Shown in pieces: positions 8,940 through 20,856 of a stretch of 64,000 nucleotides of DNA. This stretch comes from Amblyornis subalaris. Lineage: Eukaryota > Chordata > Aves > Passeriformes > Ptilonorhynchidae. The notes beneath the pieces are model-generated. The model made no database searches, was not told where the DNA came from, and saw nothing but the letters and a program-made list of their open reading frames with translations. The translations under genes were made by a program, and so were the position numbers. The stretch's first letter is position 1, and each line of letters starts with the position of its first letter. Location: the NCBI GenBank assembly GCA_018881555.1, contig JACAXG010000064.1, positions 3,379,769 through 3,443,768 on the forward strand. The letters run 5' to 3'.

Positions 8940-9860
8940 CCTTGATATTTGAAAGAGCTGGCTCAGGAAATCAGTGCTCCATCTCAAAGCTCTTTAATAA
9001 ATGTATGAAGTTGGGGGTGGTTCCATCTGTGTGTCAAATAATAAATATAGCGTCCATATATGAGTGCAGAAAAGCAACCACCCAACCCCAGAAATGTGCA
9101 AGCTTTAGAATAAATCTTCCCGAAAACAAAAATGAATGAATAATTAAAGAAAGGGAACGACCAAAGGAGGTGAAAATAAATCAAGATGGGAGGAAACACA
9201 GATTTATCAAAGGCTGTTTGTGTCTGATATCTTTCCTTAAAAAGGATAACCAATTCTTATGGATGAGAAAAATGCTTTAGACATAATCCACTTAGACTTC
9301 AATGAATATCAATATTGTGCCACATGGGATATTATTAACTGGAGAAAATGTGGATCATTTCCAAAGTACTAATGTGGTAAGTAACTACTAAAGAGAAATG
9401 ACCTGGGATTCTGAAGAGAAGAGAACTTTTAGTTTGCAGGGCAGTTTTTAGTGGAGTTTCACAATCCTCTGTCTTCAGACTAATCTTATTTAATGTTGCC
9501 ATTGGTGACCCTGCCTTAAAAAATAGAGCTTTACTAATGACTTTTGTAGACAGCACAAAGCTGGGAGGTACAGGCAATTCAGGAGAGGATTGGTGTATTA
9601 GTGAGGTGAATTGGATGGAGGACTGAAAAATATAATGGGACAAAGAGTAAGGTCGTGTGTGTGGGGATTAATAACAGGAGAATCGGCTCTAAAGCTGGAG
9701 CTTGGCAGTGGAAAATGAGGGAGTAAAAAGGGCACGTTGTGTTTGCTGATCACAGGATGATACAGCCCTGAAAAAGCAAACTTCACTGAGGGGTTCTCAG
9801 GAGAGGTCTCTGGTGAGACTGAAGTGAGGCCTCTCACAGAACAGGGTCCGAAATCCTTGG
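8940..9860 (+). mobile_element. Ancient CR1/L3-like LINE ORF2 relic
   Basis: Several blocks follow the order of an old CR1 reverse transcriptase. 'gagctggctcaggaaatcag' with 'tctttaataaatgtatgaag' (8952-9009) is the region between endonuclease and RT. 'ataatccacttagacttcaa' (9282-9301) corresponds to the V-x-L-D-F-S-K-A-F block. 'tttaatgttgccattggtga' (9490-9509) corresponds to L-F-N-I-F-I-x-D. 'acagcacaaagctgggaggt' (9551-9570) corresponds to the stretch after the A-D-D catalytic motif. Stops and frameshifts occur throughout, and the catalytic Asp-Asp pair is not intact. It is the longest old LINE relic here. Confidence 0.6.
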
Positions 9861-10062
9861 CCCTCACAAACAAACAAATGTGAGTTCAAGCTGGTGCTGA
9901 AGGACCAACCACCAGAGGCATGGGGAGGTTTCCAGATAGGAAAACCTAAAGTGTTTGTGTTTTATAGTGGAATAGGGAAAGCTGACATGGAATGTGATTA
10001 TTCTTTAATATAAGTGAACTTCAGAAACAGAGAAGGATTCTTTAAGCAGAGGGAGAACGGTG

Positions 10063-10168
10063 ATCATAGAACCATATAATCATAGAAAGGCCTGGGTTTG
10101 AAGTGATGGTAAAGATTTCCTCATTCCAAACCCCATCCATGGGGTCAGATCAGGATGCTCAGAGCCCT
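10063..10168 (-). mobile_element. Diverged CR1 3' end
   Basis: 'atcatagaaccatataatca' is a decayed reversed tail, followed by 'cctgggtttgaagtgatggt' and 'cattccaaaccccatccatg'. The order fits a CR1 tail with heavy substitution. Confidence 0.6.
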
Positions 10169-10452
10169 TATGCAAGAATGATGCAAGAATAAATTGTTAT
10201 ATATTGGACATGGATTAATTTGGTCTGGAAAGTCTTAAGAATTAAGGTGGAAGGGTCTGGGGCAGTGTCCTAATGCAAATAATGGAAACAAAAGTCCTTA
10301 TTTACAGGTAGATTTATGAGGTGGAAACTGGCAGATGTTCCCAGCTGTTGTGCAGAGTGGGTTTTGATTGCCCAGAAAGATACTCTGAGCTCAGCTCTGT
10401 CACCTGCAGTCCCAAACTGAGGTGATGCTGCACTGACAGTTCTGTGTCTGCA

Positions 10453-10607
10453 ATAGAATCATAGAATCAAAGAATATCCTGAGCTGGAAAGGACCCACAA
10501 GGATCATCGAGTCCAACTGCTGGCCCTGCACAGGACACCCCGAGAATCACCCCCTGTGCCTGAGAGCGTTGCCCAAATGTTTCCTGAACTCTGGCAGCCT
10601 TGGGGCC
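10453..10607 (-). mobile_element. CR1 3' end, type D
   Basis: Two reversed tail units ('atagaatcatagaatcaaag') are followed by 'ggacccacaaggatcatcga', 'gtccaactgctggccctgca' and 'caggacaccc'. It is the same type as the copy at 7503-7630, retained to about 155 bp. Confidence 0.92.
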
Positions 10608-10889
10608 TTTTTGTTGTTCTCTGTTGCATGGTACAAACCCATCTTAGATGAGTCATGAGCGAGACTTTGGGGTCTGCTGTTGGTTCCAGGCATGAAAGGT
10701 TGTCCTGATCTTTAGGAGGAGGAGATCAACCTGAGGTTCAATGAGCTGAGCCATGCTCTCAAGATGACTCTTTTTCTATAGAGAGGAACTTGGGAGCGCA
10801 GAGTGCTTCCTGTCTTAGTGTAAACACTGCCATCAGGACAAAAATGAGCAAGGATGCATCAAAGCCACTTGGGAGGAAAACAGCTTGAA

Positions 10890-11526
10890 GTTGTTGGTTG
10901 GTGAGAATCTCAACGTGACCTGGCAATTTTGCACTTGCAGCCCAGAAAGCCAGACGTGCCCTGGGCTACATCCAAAGCACTGTGGGCAGCAGGTGAGGGA
11001 TGGGATTCTGTCCCTGTACTGTGAGACCACACCTGGAGCACTGCATCCAGCCCTGGGGTCCACAGTAAGAAGGACATGGATCTGTTGGAGCAAGTCCAGA
11101 GGGCTGGAGTACCTCTCCTATGAAGACAGGCTGAGAGAGTTGGAGTTGTTCAGACTGGAGAAGAGAAGGTTCCGGGGAGACCTTGGAGCCCTTTCCAGTA
11201 CCTAAAGGGGCTGCAAGAAAGCTTGAGAGGGATTTTTCACAAGGGCATGGAGCGGCAGGACAAAGGGGACTGGCTTTAAAATGAAGGAGGGTAGATTTAG
11301 ATTTAAGGAATAAATTCTTTACCGTGAGGGTGGTGAGGCCCAGGCAGAGATTGTTCAGAGATGCTGTGGCTGCCCCACCCCTGGAAGAGTCCAAGGCCAG
11401 GTTGGATGGGGCTTGGAGCAAGCTGGGCTAGTGGAAGGTGTCCCTGCCCATTTCAGGGGGGTTGGAGGCTGGACCTAAATGACCTTTAATGTCCCTTCCC
11501 ACCCAAACCCTTCTGTGATTTTATCA
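10890..11526 (+). mobile_element. CR1 LINE, type A, longer copy
   Basis: It starts in the 'gagaatctcaacgtgacctg' and 'gcagcccagaaagccagacg' blocks, which lie further upstream than most copies here. It then runs through 'gggattctgtccctgtactg', 'gacatggatctgttggagca', 'cctctcctatgaagacaggc', 'gtgaggcccaggcagagatt' and 'ggaaggtgtccctgcccatt' to a 'cccttctgtgattttat' tail. The antisense open frame across 10966-11421 is a shadow of this element. Confidence 0.94.
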
Positions 11527-13833
11527 TTAATGGCCAGACTAGGCCTGTGCAAGGAGGAGAAAAATCTCCTGTTTGTACTTTTGTGTTTCTACCTGCTGGA
11601 TTGAGACTAAACACTGCAGGCGACTGCAGTTCCAACTGAAGGACAATTCTGCAACAAGAGGGAAGGACGTGTCCTTATCGAGCTGTCCTTTCACAGTTCC
11701 TCTGAGTAAATGTTTCAGCAGAACACGAAGTTGCTCAGTACAAGGCCAGCCTGCTGTACTTGCACAAAACCATTTCCATGCTCACTCACGCCACGTATCC
11801 AAAGGAGATGTTCAGAACCAGGCAGGAGACCTTACTCAGCAGTGACATTGCACTCTCATTCTTGTAAAGGATAATTTGCTCAGCCCCTTTCTCAGTTTAC
11901 CGAGTGAGCGAAATACAGTACAAGGTTAAATGCCTCGCCTAGAACCAAATATAACCTCCTCATTTGCCCTCCTGAAATTACAAAAATCCCTGTGCTGATA
12001 AGGAGAAAATGCATTTATTTAAGGTGCTGAGTTTGCTCAACAGTAAAATAATGAACAATGAGAGACAATTTTATAAAAGAAACTTTTTTTTATGTAATTT
12101 TAGACAATTTCAGTGTAAATCTCCTTACACTGCAGTGTCTGATCTGCACCAAAGATGAATTCCACAGGTTGGTTAAGAGCAATGAGTTGGTCCTTACTCT
12201 TGACAGTTCACCCCAGTCGAGGAGTCCTCCTTTTGTGGGATCAGTGGTGAGAGAGCAAGGAGAGAGAGACTTCCCCCCCTGAGAGAGATCAAAGTGTCAC
12301 TTTTTGAATCATTTTAACGAATACTCTGTCGTGTTACTGGAGGTGTCTTGAGGGAAATGATTTCTCTTGTAGCTGCTGCAATCTGGGTGCTGCCAGGTCA
12401 CTGTGACCTGACAGACACAGCCATGGGGGAGTGGAGTGGGGGAGTGACGGCACAGTTATCCAGGGAAGATTTGAGAAGGGTTTATGGAGCAATCAAAAAA
12501 AGCAGGATGTATTTTTAACTGCGAAAACGCTAAAAGGAAAAATAATAAATGTAACTTCTTATTTAGATATGATTAATGTTTTTTCAGAACCCCACATTCA
12601 AGTGATAGTTGGTGGTATTAAATTCTGCCTGTATTTGGGACATGTCATGTGAAAAGAAGTGATCCACTGACCAGTCAGGCTGGAAACGATGAGGAATATC
12701 AGTCCTTGTTGGGAGAAAAAGGTTTGTGGAGGAGAAAACCATCATAACTCCCTTGTATTCCCATAGTGACGAGCGAGGACAGTCCCTGCCCGTATCCATG
12801 GCGTGTGTAAGCAAGGAATATTCGTGATACAAAAAAGGCTGTGAGCCACTATCAGAGAGCTTTAGTAATTTAAAGGGAATGACAGAAATTCAAAAATAAT
12901 TCAAGAACCGTAAACACATCTATATTTATTCTCATTTTTGGTGAGTCGAGCAGAGGGATGCTCTTCGGTGGGAGGACTTGAAGAGCACAACTCTGTTCTC
13001 CCCTGGTTCGGCTCCAAGGTGGCACCTGGTTGCAAGCCAAGAATTCCATGCAGAAGAGGGGAAATAAGAGCAGAGGGTGGGGAGAGGATGCAGGACCAAC
13101 AGAGGACTGAGATTTAATGAAGGAACTGAGGGATGTTGCAAAGAAAGGAGAGATTTTGCCATTTGTGGAATCAAGTGAAGTTCAAACATGATGCTGCAGC
13201 AGAATTGAGACTAACACCAAACATTCCTCTGGCCTTGGGAATTCTGGGCTGATCATTGGAAGGCAGTGATGGATTCTTAAATTTAAATCATTAAAATAAA
13301 GCCAAATCAAAACATCTTCTGAGAACACATTCAGAGAAAGCTCTCTTACTGTGCCAAGAGTAGCCGGGATGCCAGAGCTCTAAATAAACAGTCTAAATAT
13401 ACAGGTTCATAAATCTTGTGTGAGAAATTAAAACAAGGGAAAGGACATTGATTTATTATATGTTTGCTGGAAAGCTTAAGACTTCATCTTTCATTATAAT
13501 AACAGTGTCCTCCGTGCTCCGTAAGGGGGCAGAAGTGCTTGACTTCAATTGTGCTTTTCTTGGGGTTTTTTTTTGTAATTATAAGGTGAGTAGGAAGTTT
13601 TCCCGGAACAGCAATCTTACCCGCTCCACTTTTAGGTTGTTTCTAGATTCCCATTAAAAGTTCACAGCTCAGTTCGTGTTCCCCAAGAAGAAAGTGACCT
13701 CCTGAACTTGCAATATGGCTCATGTTGCAGGGAAAGGATTTTGCAGGAAATGCCATAAAAATCGGGAGGAACATTTGGGAGCTCTGGTTGTGACTGATGG
13801 ACATCATGTAAATGTCACTTCTTATTAAGAGTT
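11527..13833. other. Unique DNA, 2.3 kb
   Basis: No repeat, RNA gene or coding region recognised. Short open frames (for example 11573-11845 plus, 12932-13189 minus) have no domains. It is one of the larger repeat-poor intervals. Confidence 0.45.
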
Positions 13834-14091
13834 AATCATATAATCATGGAATGTTTTGGGTTGGAAGGGATCTGCAAGATCATCTCATTCCAACCCCCCT
13901 GCCACGGACAGGGACACCTCCCACTATCCCAGGTTGCTCCAAGCCCCATCCAACCTGGTCTTGGACATTTCCAGGGATGGAGAAGCCACAGATTCTCTGG
14001 GCAACTCGTGCCAGTTCATCACCACCCTCACAGGGAATAACTTCTTTCTGATATCTGATCTAAACTTACCATCTTTCAGTTTAAAGCCTAC
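13834..14091 (-). mobile_element. CR1 LINE 3' end, type A
   Basis: The reversed tail 'taatcatataatcatggaat' is followed by 'gttttgggttggaagggatc', 'cagggacacctcccactatc', 'caggttgctccaagccccat', 'tctctgggcaactcgtgcca' and 'cagggaataacttctttctg'. The match ends near 'cagtttaaagcctac'. Plus-strand open frames inside it are antisense shadows. Confidence 0.94.
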
Positions 14092-16057
14092 AGTGAAGCC
14101 ATTAATGAATCAACAGGAATTTTATACCAGATGCAGATACACCCTGATTGATTAGAAAGACATCTTAGGGATAACTCCTAAGAGTTATTTTTTTTTCCCT
14201 TTTTTTTTTTTTTTACTTTTTTGTCCCCTGCTTGTAGCACCTCCAAAACCTCTAGACCTGGGTAGCCCCACTGTCGTGTGCTGTGTGGAGAGAAGGGGTT
14301 AAATCCTTCCATCTTTGTGAATGACAGCCTTGCTGTCCTCTGCAGTGAACTAGGACTTGTCATCTCTGAATTTGGGATGTACACTTATTTTCCAACTCTG
14401 TCACTTTCCATGATCTTTATCTCCCTAAAACTTTCATGATCCAGATGTTCCCTGCTGGCTGAGGTGGCTGTGCTGGAAACCATCCCCGTTTAGTGCTGCC
14501 TAATGCCTGTGACACGAGCCTGGGTCCAGTAATCAGAGGAAGCAAATGGTATCTGCAGAGCAGAGTTGAATTTAATTAGAAGAATAATAATAATATCTCA
14601 GACTTTGGCACACTGCATGCCCATCATGGTTCACTGCCTGTACAAACAGCTCCATGAACAGCTACACCTGCAGGCTGACTTTACCTGGATAATAGTACTC
14701 ACTTCTGAGGCACTTAATAAGAAGAAATATTGTGTCAGGCTGGAGGAAATCAAAGAAAAATTATCTGAGGAAGGAATTTTCTTAATGTTGCTCAGTGTCA
14801 GCGTCTGAGAAAAGTTTAAGGACACTGTCTTCGTTGCTGTAAATAGCATCCTACTAAATTGATGCCTCAAAACACCTGGCACACCTGATATTTTTTGTTG
14901 TTTTTTTCCGGATGGCTGAAGAAAATCTTCCTGCCACTGTGGTCAGGCTTTTCTGTCAAGTTGTTTTTCATTGTTTCTTTTTTCTTAGTGTTTTTTTTTT
15001 TTCCCTCAGGGTAGGGATGGCATTTAAAAATCTCCCTTCTTAAACTGACCTCCTCTTACATAGAGGAGACTGAGAGTAAGGGATGGGATTGAGCCAGCAA
15101 CCAGCAAAAGTTGTTCAGGGCTTTAACTGGAGGGTTATACCCTCCTCCGTTATGTCTCAAAGGCAGCACCAAACAGGATGTTCTAGGAAAGATGCCTGTC
15201 TTGGAAAAAAAAAATTGTCTTCTATTTTTGTCTTCAACATTTTCTTTTATTCCTCTAAGGATTTCTTCTAAACCTGGATTGCTAAGGGAAAACCCTCATT
15301 TCCTTGCATTCCAGCTTGCCTGAACCCACTGTGAGACGAGGCTTCTGTGAGCACAGGGGCAGTGAACACAGGCGTGGCTGGGATTGGCAGTGGCAGGGTG
15401 AGGTTGCTGTTGGCTTTTCCCCTTTCAAGTCCTTCAAATGGGCAAGGCAGCGACTTTTTCTCCCGTAGATTGTAGGCCACCTCCTCAGTCTGGAAGCAGA
15501 AGTGGATCTGGGATGGAATGCCAAGTAAATCTACTTTCCACTCAAAGTTCGCTGCTGCCAAGCAGGGAACCTTGAGCTTTAGACAGGTGCCATGGAGATT
15601 GATATCCCTGCCTTGGTGCAGCTCTGGACCTGATCGTCAAAATGCAGAATAATTCCTTGCATTAATTGACCTGATGGCCCAGGTGACTGTTCCATTTCCC
15701 ATGAGACCCACCGAAGACCACAGGTCACTGACTTCGTAAATCCTGCGAGTCCCTTCGTGAGGAAGATCTTTCTCGAGGCAAAAAAAGCCTCTGCACAGAG
15801 GCCTTGAAGACAGACATAGGAGGAGGATCAGAATTTCCGTCCCACTCACTGAGCACAGAGGGCAAGACCATCACGGTGGGCACTGGGCAGCGTCTGTCCC
15901 TGGGCTGGAGAGCTCTGTCCACATCCCAGCTCTGCTTTCGTTCCTCGCTGTGGAGGGGCAAAGAATTTCACCAAGACTCTTCAGCTGAGGGGGGTGGGAC
16001 AACTTGATTGAAGTTTGGGGGTTCTTTTCTCCATAGTCTCAGTCCAATGTCCCTCCT
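14092..16057. other. Unique DNA with two poly-T tracts
   Basis: About 2 kb without a recognised repeat apart from T-rich tracts at 14188-14221 and 14991-15002. The second tract is followed by 'ccctcaggg', which resembles a splice acceptor, but no long open frame follows. GC content rises around 15300-15970. Open frames overlap on both strands there and none is distinctive. Confidence 0.4.
14188..14221. repeat. T-rich low-complexity tract
   Basis: Two long T runs separated by CCC and ended by 'actttttt'. Nothing marks it as the poly(A) tail of a retrogene. Confidence 0.9.
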
Positions 16058-16203
16058 CCCCAGGGAAGTGGTCATGGCACCAAGTCTGCCAGAGTTCGAG
16101 GAGTGTTTGGACAAAACTCTCAGGCCCGTGGTGGGATTGTTGGGGTGTCCTGTGCAGGACCAGGGGGTTGGACTCGATCCTTGTGTGTCCTTTCCAACTC
16201 AGC
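16058..16203 (+). mobile_element. CR1 3' end, type D, plus orientation
   Basis: 'gggaagtggtcatggcacca', 'cagagttcgaggagtgtttg', 'tggggtgtcctgtgcaggac' and 'ttggactcgatccttgtgtg' are the sense-strand form of the type D tail seen reversed at 7503 and 10453. The terminal 8-bp repeats are missing. Confidence 0.85.
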
Positions 16204-16469
16204 CCAATGAGATGAAATTATCTTCTCTTTCCTTAGAGGTGATTTCTAGGAGTTAAGCTTCAGAATTCCCTGGAGGTCGGTGTGCCTTTTTTCCTCCTTT
16301 CACTGGATATAAGAAAAGCCACAGACTTCAGCAAGCTGATGAATTTCAGCAGTGGCAGTTTGCTCCCTGAGAAAAGGCACAGTACAAATACAGAGTCCAC
16401 AGGTACTGAAAAATCCCCTGGAGAATAACAGTGAAAATGAGAAGAGGATGTGAAAACAACATGTGAAGA

Positions 16470-16720
16470 GAAAGTGAAACAGTTGGATTTGTTTAGGCTA
16501 GAAAAGAGAAACCTAAGGGAAGCCAGGTGTGTGTTCTTCCAACAAAGGAGAAGAAGGCTATGGAGATCAATAGTTCTGTGCCCTTGGTGACTAAAACAAC
16601 ACGAAATCTGTTCAACTTCCAGCAAAGAAAAGAAATTAAATGCCATAAAAGAAAATGAAGAGTGAATGTTGTCTGGAGAGGCTGTGAAAACTCCTTGGAT
16701 GTTTACCAGGAGACCCAAGG
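16470..16720 (+). mobile_element. Possible ancient CR1 fragment
   Basis: 'ttggatttgtttaggctaga' followed by 'aaagagaaacctaagggaa' resembles the conserved 'ctgttcagcctggagaagag...' block of old CR1s. The rest is too diverged to align by eye. The minus-strand open frame at 16260-16787 (175 codons) covers it and is probably an antisense chance frame in purine-rich sequence. Confidence 0.4.
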
Positions 16721-17710
16721 CAAACAAACTGCGGAGTGGTGTAGGTGTCCTTGAGGAGCAGAGGAAGGGGTTAGGACAGGAGTTCACAGTCTGGGGACAA
16801 AGAATGTACCTAAGGAGGTGAGAAGCCCCAGAAAATTATTTTCAGGCTTTTTCTTTGCTGCTTCTTGTTCTTTGCTGCTCCTACCCCCAAAGTCTGTATT
16901 TTTGAAGCCGTATGAAGCAGAACAAACACACACCACCAGCAGCCTCCTTTCTTTCAACCAATGCAAACAGATGAGAACAAAATAATTTTGAAGGGAATTT
17001 GGGAAGAAGAGTGAAGCAGAGAGGTTACTTATCTATTCTAGGAAAAAAAAAGATAGCTCAATATTAAAAAGTCCAAAAGCTTCGGGAGTCGACGACCTTT
17101 GGGTCCACTGCATCTCTTGGAAATCCACTTCTGGATAAATATTCCTGGCTGACGCATGCTCTAATAAAATCGGCATGTTGCAGTCATTTGCTGGTTGGTT
17201 CAGAGCCTTGTCAGCTCATTCACAGCACATTTACTGCCAAATCATTCCTTTAATCATAGGACAAGAAACGCTTCACACGCCGAACAAATCTCCCTCATTA
17301 GCTTGGGCGGGTTGCTGCTGAAATCCGGGAGACTTCAGCTTCTAATTTTGGAGGTCTTGTAACCCGCTGTGTGTGAGAGCCACAGCTGTCACGGCCAGGG
17401 CTCTGCCACGATGGAAACTACAGGGTGGACTCTAATAAAGCTGGTTGTCTCCTTCTGAAGACGTCTTCAGTGTCTCTGCCCTGGGTCAGACATGCCCGTG
17501 CTTCATTTTTGCTGCACGCAGCGNTCCATTGAATGGTGCTTTTTGTTCCTAGAACTCTTATGGAAATAATTAGAGTCCTGCTCGGCCTCGGTGTAGTTAG
17601 GATTTGACCCTTTAGAATGGTGGTACACCAGGGAAATTAAATAAGTAAAGTAAGTAAAATATGAGGTATGGCTGCGAGTGCCCCTTGTGCCCACCATCCT
17701 CAGCCTGCTG
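16721..17710. other. Unique DNA with an LTR-like end signal
   Basis: No confident repeat. At 17434-17439 an AATAAA lies just upstream of a 16-bp perfect palindrome (17455-17470). This could be the R-U5 part of an unrecognised LTR, but no TG...CA ends are evident. The first N of the window is at 17524. Confidence 0.4.
17455..17470. repeat. Perfect 16-bp palindrome
   Basis: CTGAAGACGTCTTCAG is identical to its own reverse complement and contains GACGTC at its centre. It follows an AATAAA by about 15 bp. Confidence 0.85.
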
Positions 17711-18188
17711 AAGGACACGGAGCTGTTGGAGCNAGTCCAGAGGAGGCTACCAAGATGATTAAAGGGACAGAGAACCTCTCCTGTGAGGAAAGGCTGAGAG
17801 AATTGGGATTGTTCAGCCTGGGAAAGAGAAGGCTTTGGAGTACCTAATTGTGTCATTCCAGTACCTAAANGGAGCCTGCANCAAAGATGGAGAGGGACTA
17901 TCTACAAGAGTCACAGGACAACGGGGAATGGTTTCAAACTGACAGAGAGTACATTTAGATTGAATATTAGGAAGCAATTCTTCCCTGTGAGGGTGGTGAG
18001 GCCCTGGCACAGGTTGCCCAGAGAAGCTGTGGCTGCCCCATCCCTGGAAATGTTCAAGGCCAGGTTGGATGGGGCTTGGAGCAACCTGAGATAGTGGGAG
18101 GTGTCCCTGCCCATGGCAGGGGCTTTGGAAAGAGATGATCTTCAAACTCCCTTCCAATCCAAACCATTCCTTGATTCTGTGATTCTCA
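17711..18188 (+). mobile_element. CR1 LINE, type A
   Basis: It begins at 'ggacacggagctgttggagc' and continues through 'gtgaggaaaggctgagagaa', 'ttgttcagcctgggaaagag', 'gtgagggtggtgaggccctg', 'gagaagctgtggctgcccca' and 'gtccctgcccatggcagggg'. The tail is 'ccattccttgattctgtgat'. There is a local rearrangement at about 17835-17860. Confidence 0.95.
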
Positions 18189-18921
18189 CACTTCAGGTTT
18201 TACTGTCAGCTCTTGCAGGAGGAAAAATAATTGGAGTTGCCATTAATATGTGAAAAAAAGTTAGGTAATGCCTCAGGGCTTTAATCTGTGTGAGCTGTGG
18301 TCTGTGTTTTAACGCTGTACATAAACACAGGTTTTCCTGAATAAGGGCCCCTTGCAGATGTTTGCAACCAGCAGAGCAAGAGCAGAAATTCCCATCGTCT
18401 TCCAGAGACAGAAGCTGCAGATGCAATGTGCTCTTTTTTCTGGGAGACACTGTCTGCACTCAAAAATTAAATATACTTGGAAAATTTCCTGGGCAACAAG
18501 GGCAACTGGCGCATCCTGAGCTGCCTCCGTGCTAGGAACTTGTTTAGATGCAAATGGGCCTGAACCCTGGAATGCACTGATGCCAGAGTGGGACCTGAGA
18601 GGGTTTTGGAGAGCCCCACTGGCACACAACAAAGGCACACCAGGGGCCTCTCGAACCTTTTGCCGATGTAAATGGATCATGTTCTGCTGTCTGAGGATGT
18701 TCCCACACATTTCAATGTAGTGCTGCGCAGTCATCCAAAAATGCTGTTCCAAACTNGTCTTCATCTTTACAAGTCCAGCAAAGAGAAAAGAATTTCATGC
18801 CAGCANGTGCCATTTCCTGACAATTCAATCACTGCCATCCTCGTTTTGGTGGGCTTTCTTTAACGCCCCCTCTGTCATCTGAGGTCGCCAAATAAAAGGC
18901 CAGTCGGAATCACGTTTTTTA
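18189..18921. other. Unique DNA
   Basis: I see no recognised feature. Overlapping open frames at 18309-18764 (minus, 151 codons) and 18529-18720 (plus) have no domains and lie in opposite directions. Confidence 0.4.
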
Positions 18922-18998
18922 CGGAATCACAGAATCCTAGAATGGTTTGGNCTAGAAGGGACCTTAAAGATAAACTATTTCCAACCTCCCTGNCATCG
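18922..18998 (-). mobile_element. CR1 3' tail fragment, type A
   Basis: 'acggaatcacagaatcctag', 'aatggtttgg' and 'agaagggaccttaaagataa', ending in 'cctccctgncatcgg'. About 75 bp remain and the tail stops at a small tandem repeat. Confidence 0.88.
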
Positions 18999-19005
18999 GA
19001 ATTTC

Positions 19006-19051
19006 GTATTTAAACTGTTCAGTATTTAAACTGTTCGTNTTTAAACTGTTT
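19006..19051. repeat. Three-unit tandem repeat, 15-16 bp
   Basis: Three adjoining copies of GTATTTAAACTGTTC (19006-19020, 19021-19036 with an extra A, and 19037-19051 with an N and a final T). It directly follows a truncated CR1 tail. Confidence 0.92.
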
Positions 19052-20856
19052 AAACGCAAATGAAGAAAATAAGAATTTTCAAGCTGCAGTGGTCAAATGN
19101 GATAAAAAGCAAAGGTCTCTTTAGTATAAGGTTATCCCATTGTGCCACTTGGCTCATACTAATAAGTGTCATCACACCCTTCAGTCACTTTTGAGCCTCC
19201 AGTCCAGGTTCCCATTTTCCATGTGAGTTAATTAGTTGCCTGGAAATCCAAAGGATTTTTTTTATTTTACAAGATGTTCATCTCTTAGGGGTTTCTAGAA
19301 AATTTTCGTTTTAGAGAGCACAGATAGGCATCGATGTGTATCACAATGGCTTATTCAATGGTAAGATGATATCAGTCAGGAAAAAACCCTTGTGGAACAC
19401 ATATTTTCATCTTTCTACCTCAAGTTGTCTCTCTGTACAGTATTTGCTGGTCTTAAATATTATCATCAGATCGATTCCACCCTGTAAAAACATGGCTTTT
19501 TTAGCACCTGATAGCATTTTTATTTCTCATCANAATTATTTCCTACATGGATATCAGCTTTATCTGGGCTGTGANTGCACGTTTCTTCCAGTCTTGATGT
19601 TTTACACATTAAGCTTTAAACCTTGGACTCCCTCACNGTCACTTCGCTTGGCTGTGGAAATCTCGACTCCAGAAAGATCTGTNCAAATCCAGGTGAGACC
19701 ACCACAACACAAACCTGTTGGATCTCTTTTATTCAAAGTGAGGAATTTCCATCCAAATTTGAGGTCCAGGAGGGCTCAGAATGGCACATTCATTCCCCAG
19801 CTACAGGAAGCATTCAAATGAAAATGTTTAGGTTACTGAGTGATCTTTTGTACGTGAGAAATGTTAAACCCTCCCAGATTAAAGGCTNTATTATACATGT
19901 TCAGAACAGAATAGTTTATGATAACAGTGTATTTGCTTCTATTTTAGTTTGTATAGGGAATCATAGTTGGCATATGAGCTGGTTTGTTGACAGAGGGAGG
20001 AAAAAAACATGAAGCCAAGCCAAACCATTCCACCTACAATATTAATTAGCTCCAGTATGAAGAAGTCATTCAGATTTTATCCTCTTTTCAAATGTATATT
20101 TATACTCTGCTCAGAAAAGCAAGGACCAAGCTACTGTTTCTTACTCGTTTGGGCCAGTTATACCATTAATATGCTAAAAGTTGAGATGTCCTGTGATTTA
20201 AGTGTTCACATTCTCCATCCTNTGTGTGAATCAGATCCAAAACCCATTGAATACAGGGGCTTTTATTATCAAAACATTGCCAAGCGTCGTGATAAAATCC
20301 TGCCTCTTGTGAGATTCAAAAAAGAANTTTTACATACAAGCCTCAGCTTCTATTGAATAAAAGAAGAACAAAAATAATAATATTAATTTCAGGGAAAAGA
20401 GGCTGGAACATGGGACTTGGATTGATCTAAAAGCTAAAAGCTGAAGTTGAAGGAGGTTTATCTTTGTTGATTGATTTATCAGAGAGTTTTAGTCCTGTTC
20501 GATGAAAGTCACAAATGTTTCTGGTCATTCCAGGGTTTCTTGTCACCTTCCTCTATAGATCAGTCACTGGAGGAACTTGGCACCGACTGTAGGTGGTCTG
20601 GAAGGCCCTCTGGAATATGGCAATGGACACNCAGATGATCTCATCCCACTGCCAGTGGAGCCAGGGACTCCCAAACAGAGNAGGAACTGCCGAGACAGAC
20701 ACAGCCAGGGCTGCGTTTGGGAATCAGTGCCTTACTGAGACGCTCCTTGGCTTTCCTGATGCTTCAAGGGATATGTGGGAAGAAGCTGCTGGAGTGTTTG
20801 AGGAGGTTCTACATCCCCAGTGCACACCCAAAGGAGCAGTGAACTGTGATGGTCAG
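19052..20856. other. Unique DNA, 1.8 kb
   Basis: No recognised repeat. The longest open frame (19336-19821 plus, 161 codons with several N) overlaps another in a second frame (19623-20012). Neither shows a domain, and the composition is AT-rich. I treat both as chance. Confidence 0.4.

Noticed and set aside
14991..15010. Poly-T followed by 'ccctcag' as a splice acceptor
   Set aside because: No open frame of useful length or exon-like sequence follows it.
16260..16787. Minus-strand open frame of 175 codons
   Set aside because: It lies opposite a purine-rich, probably old CR1 stretch. Its Ser/Phe/Leu-rich content is what antisense purine tracts produce.
19336..20012. Two overlapping plus-strand open frames (161 and 129 codons)
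   Set aside because: They overlap in different frames, contain N bases and show no motif. At most one could be real and nothing favours either.
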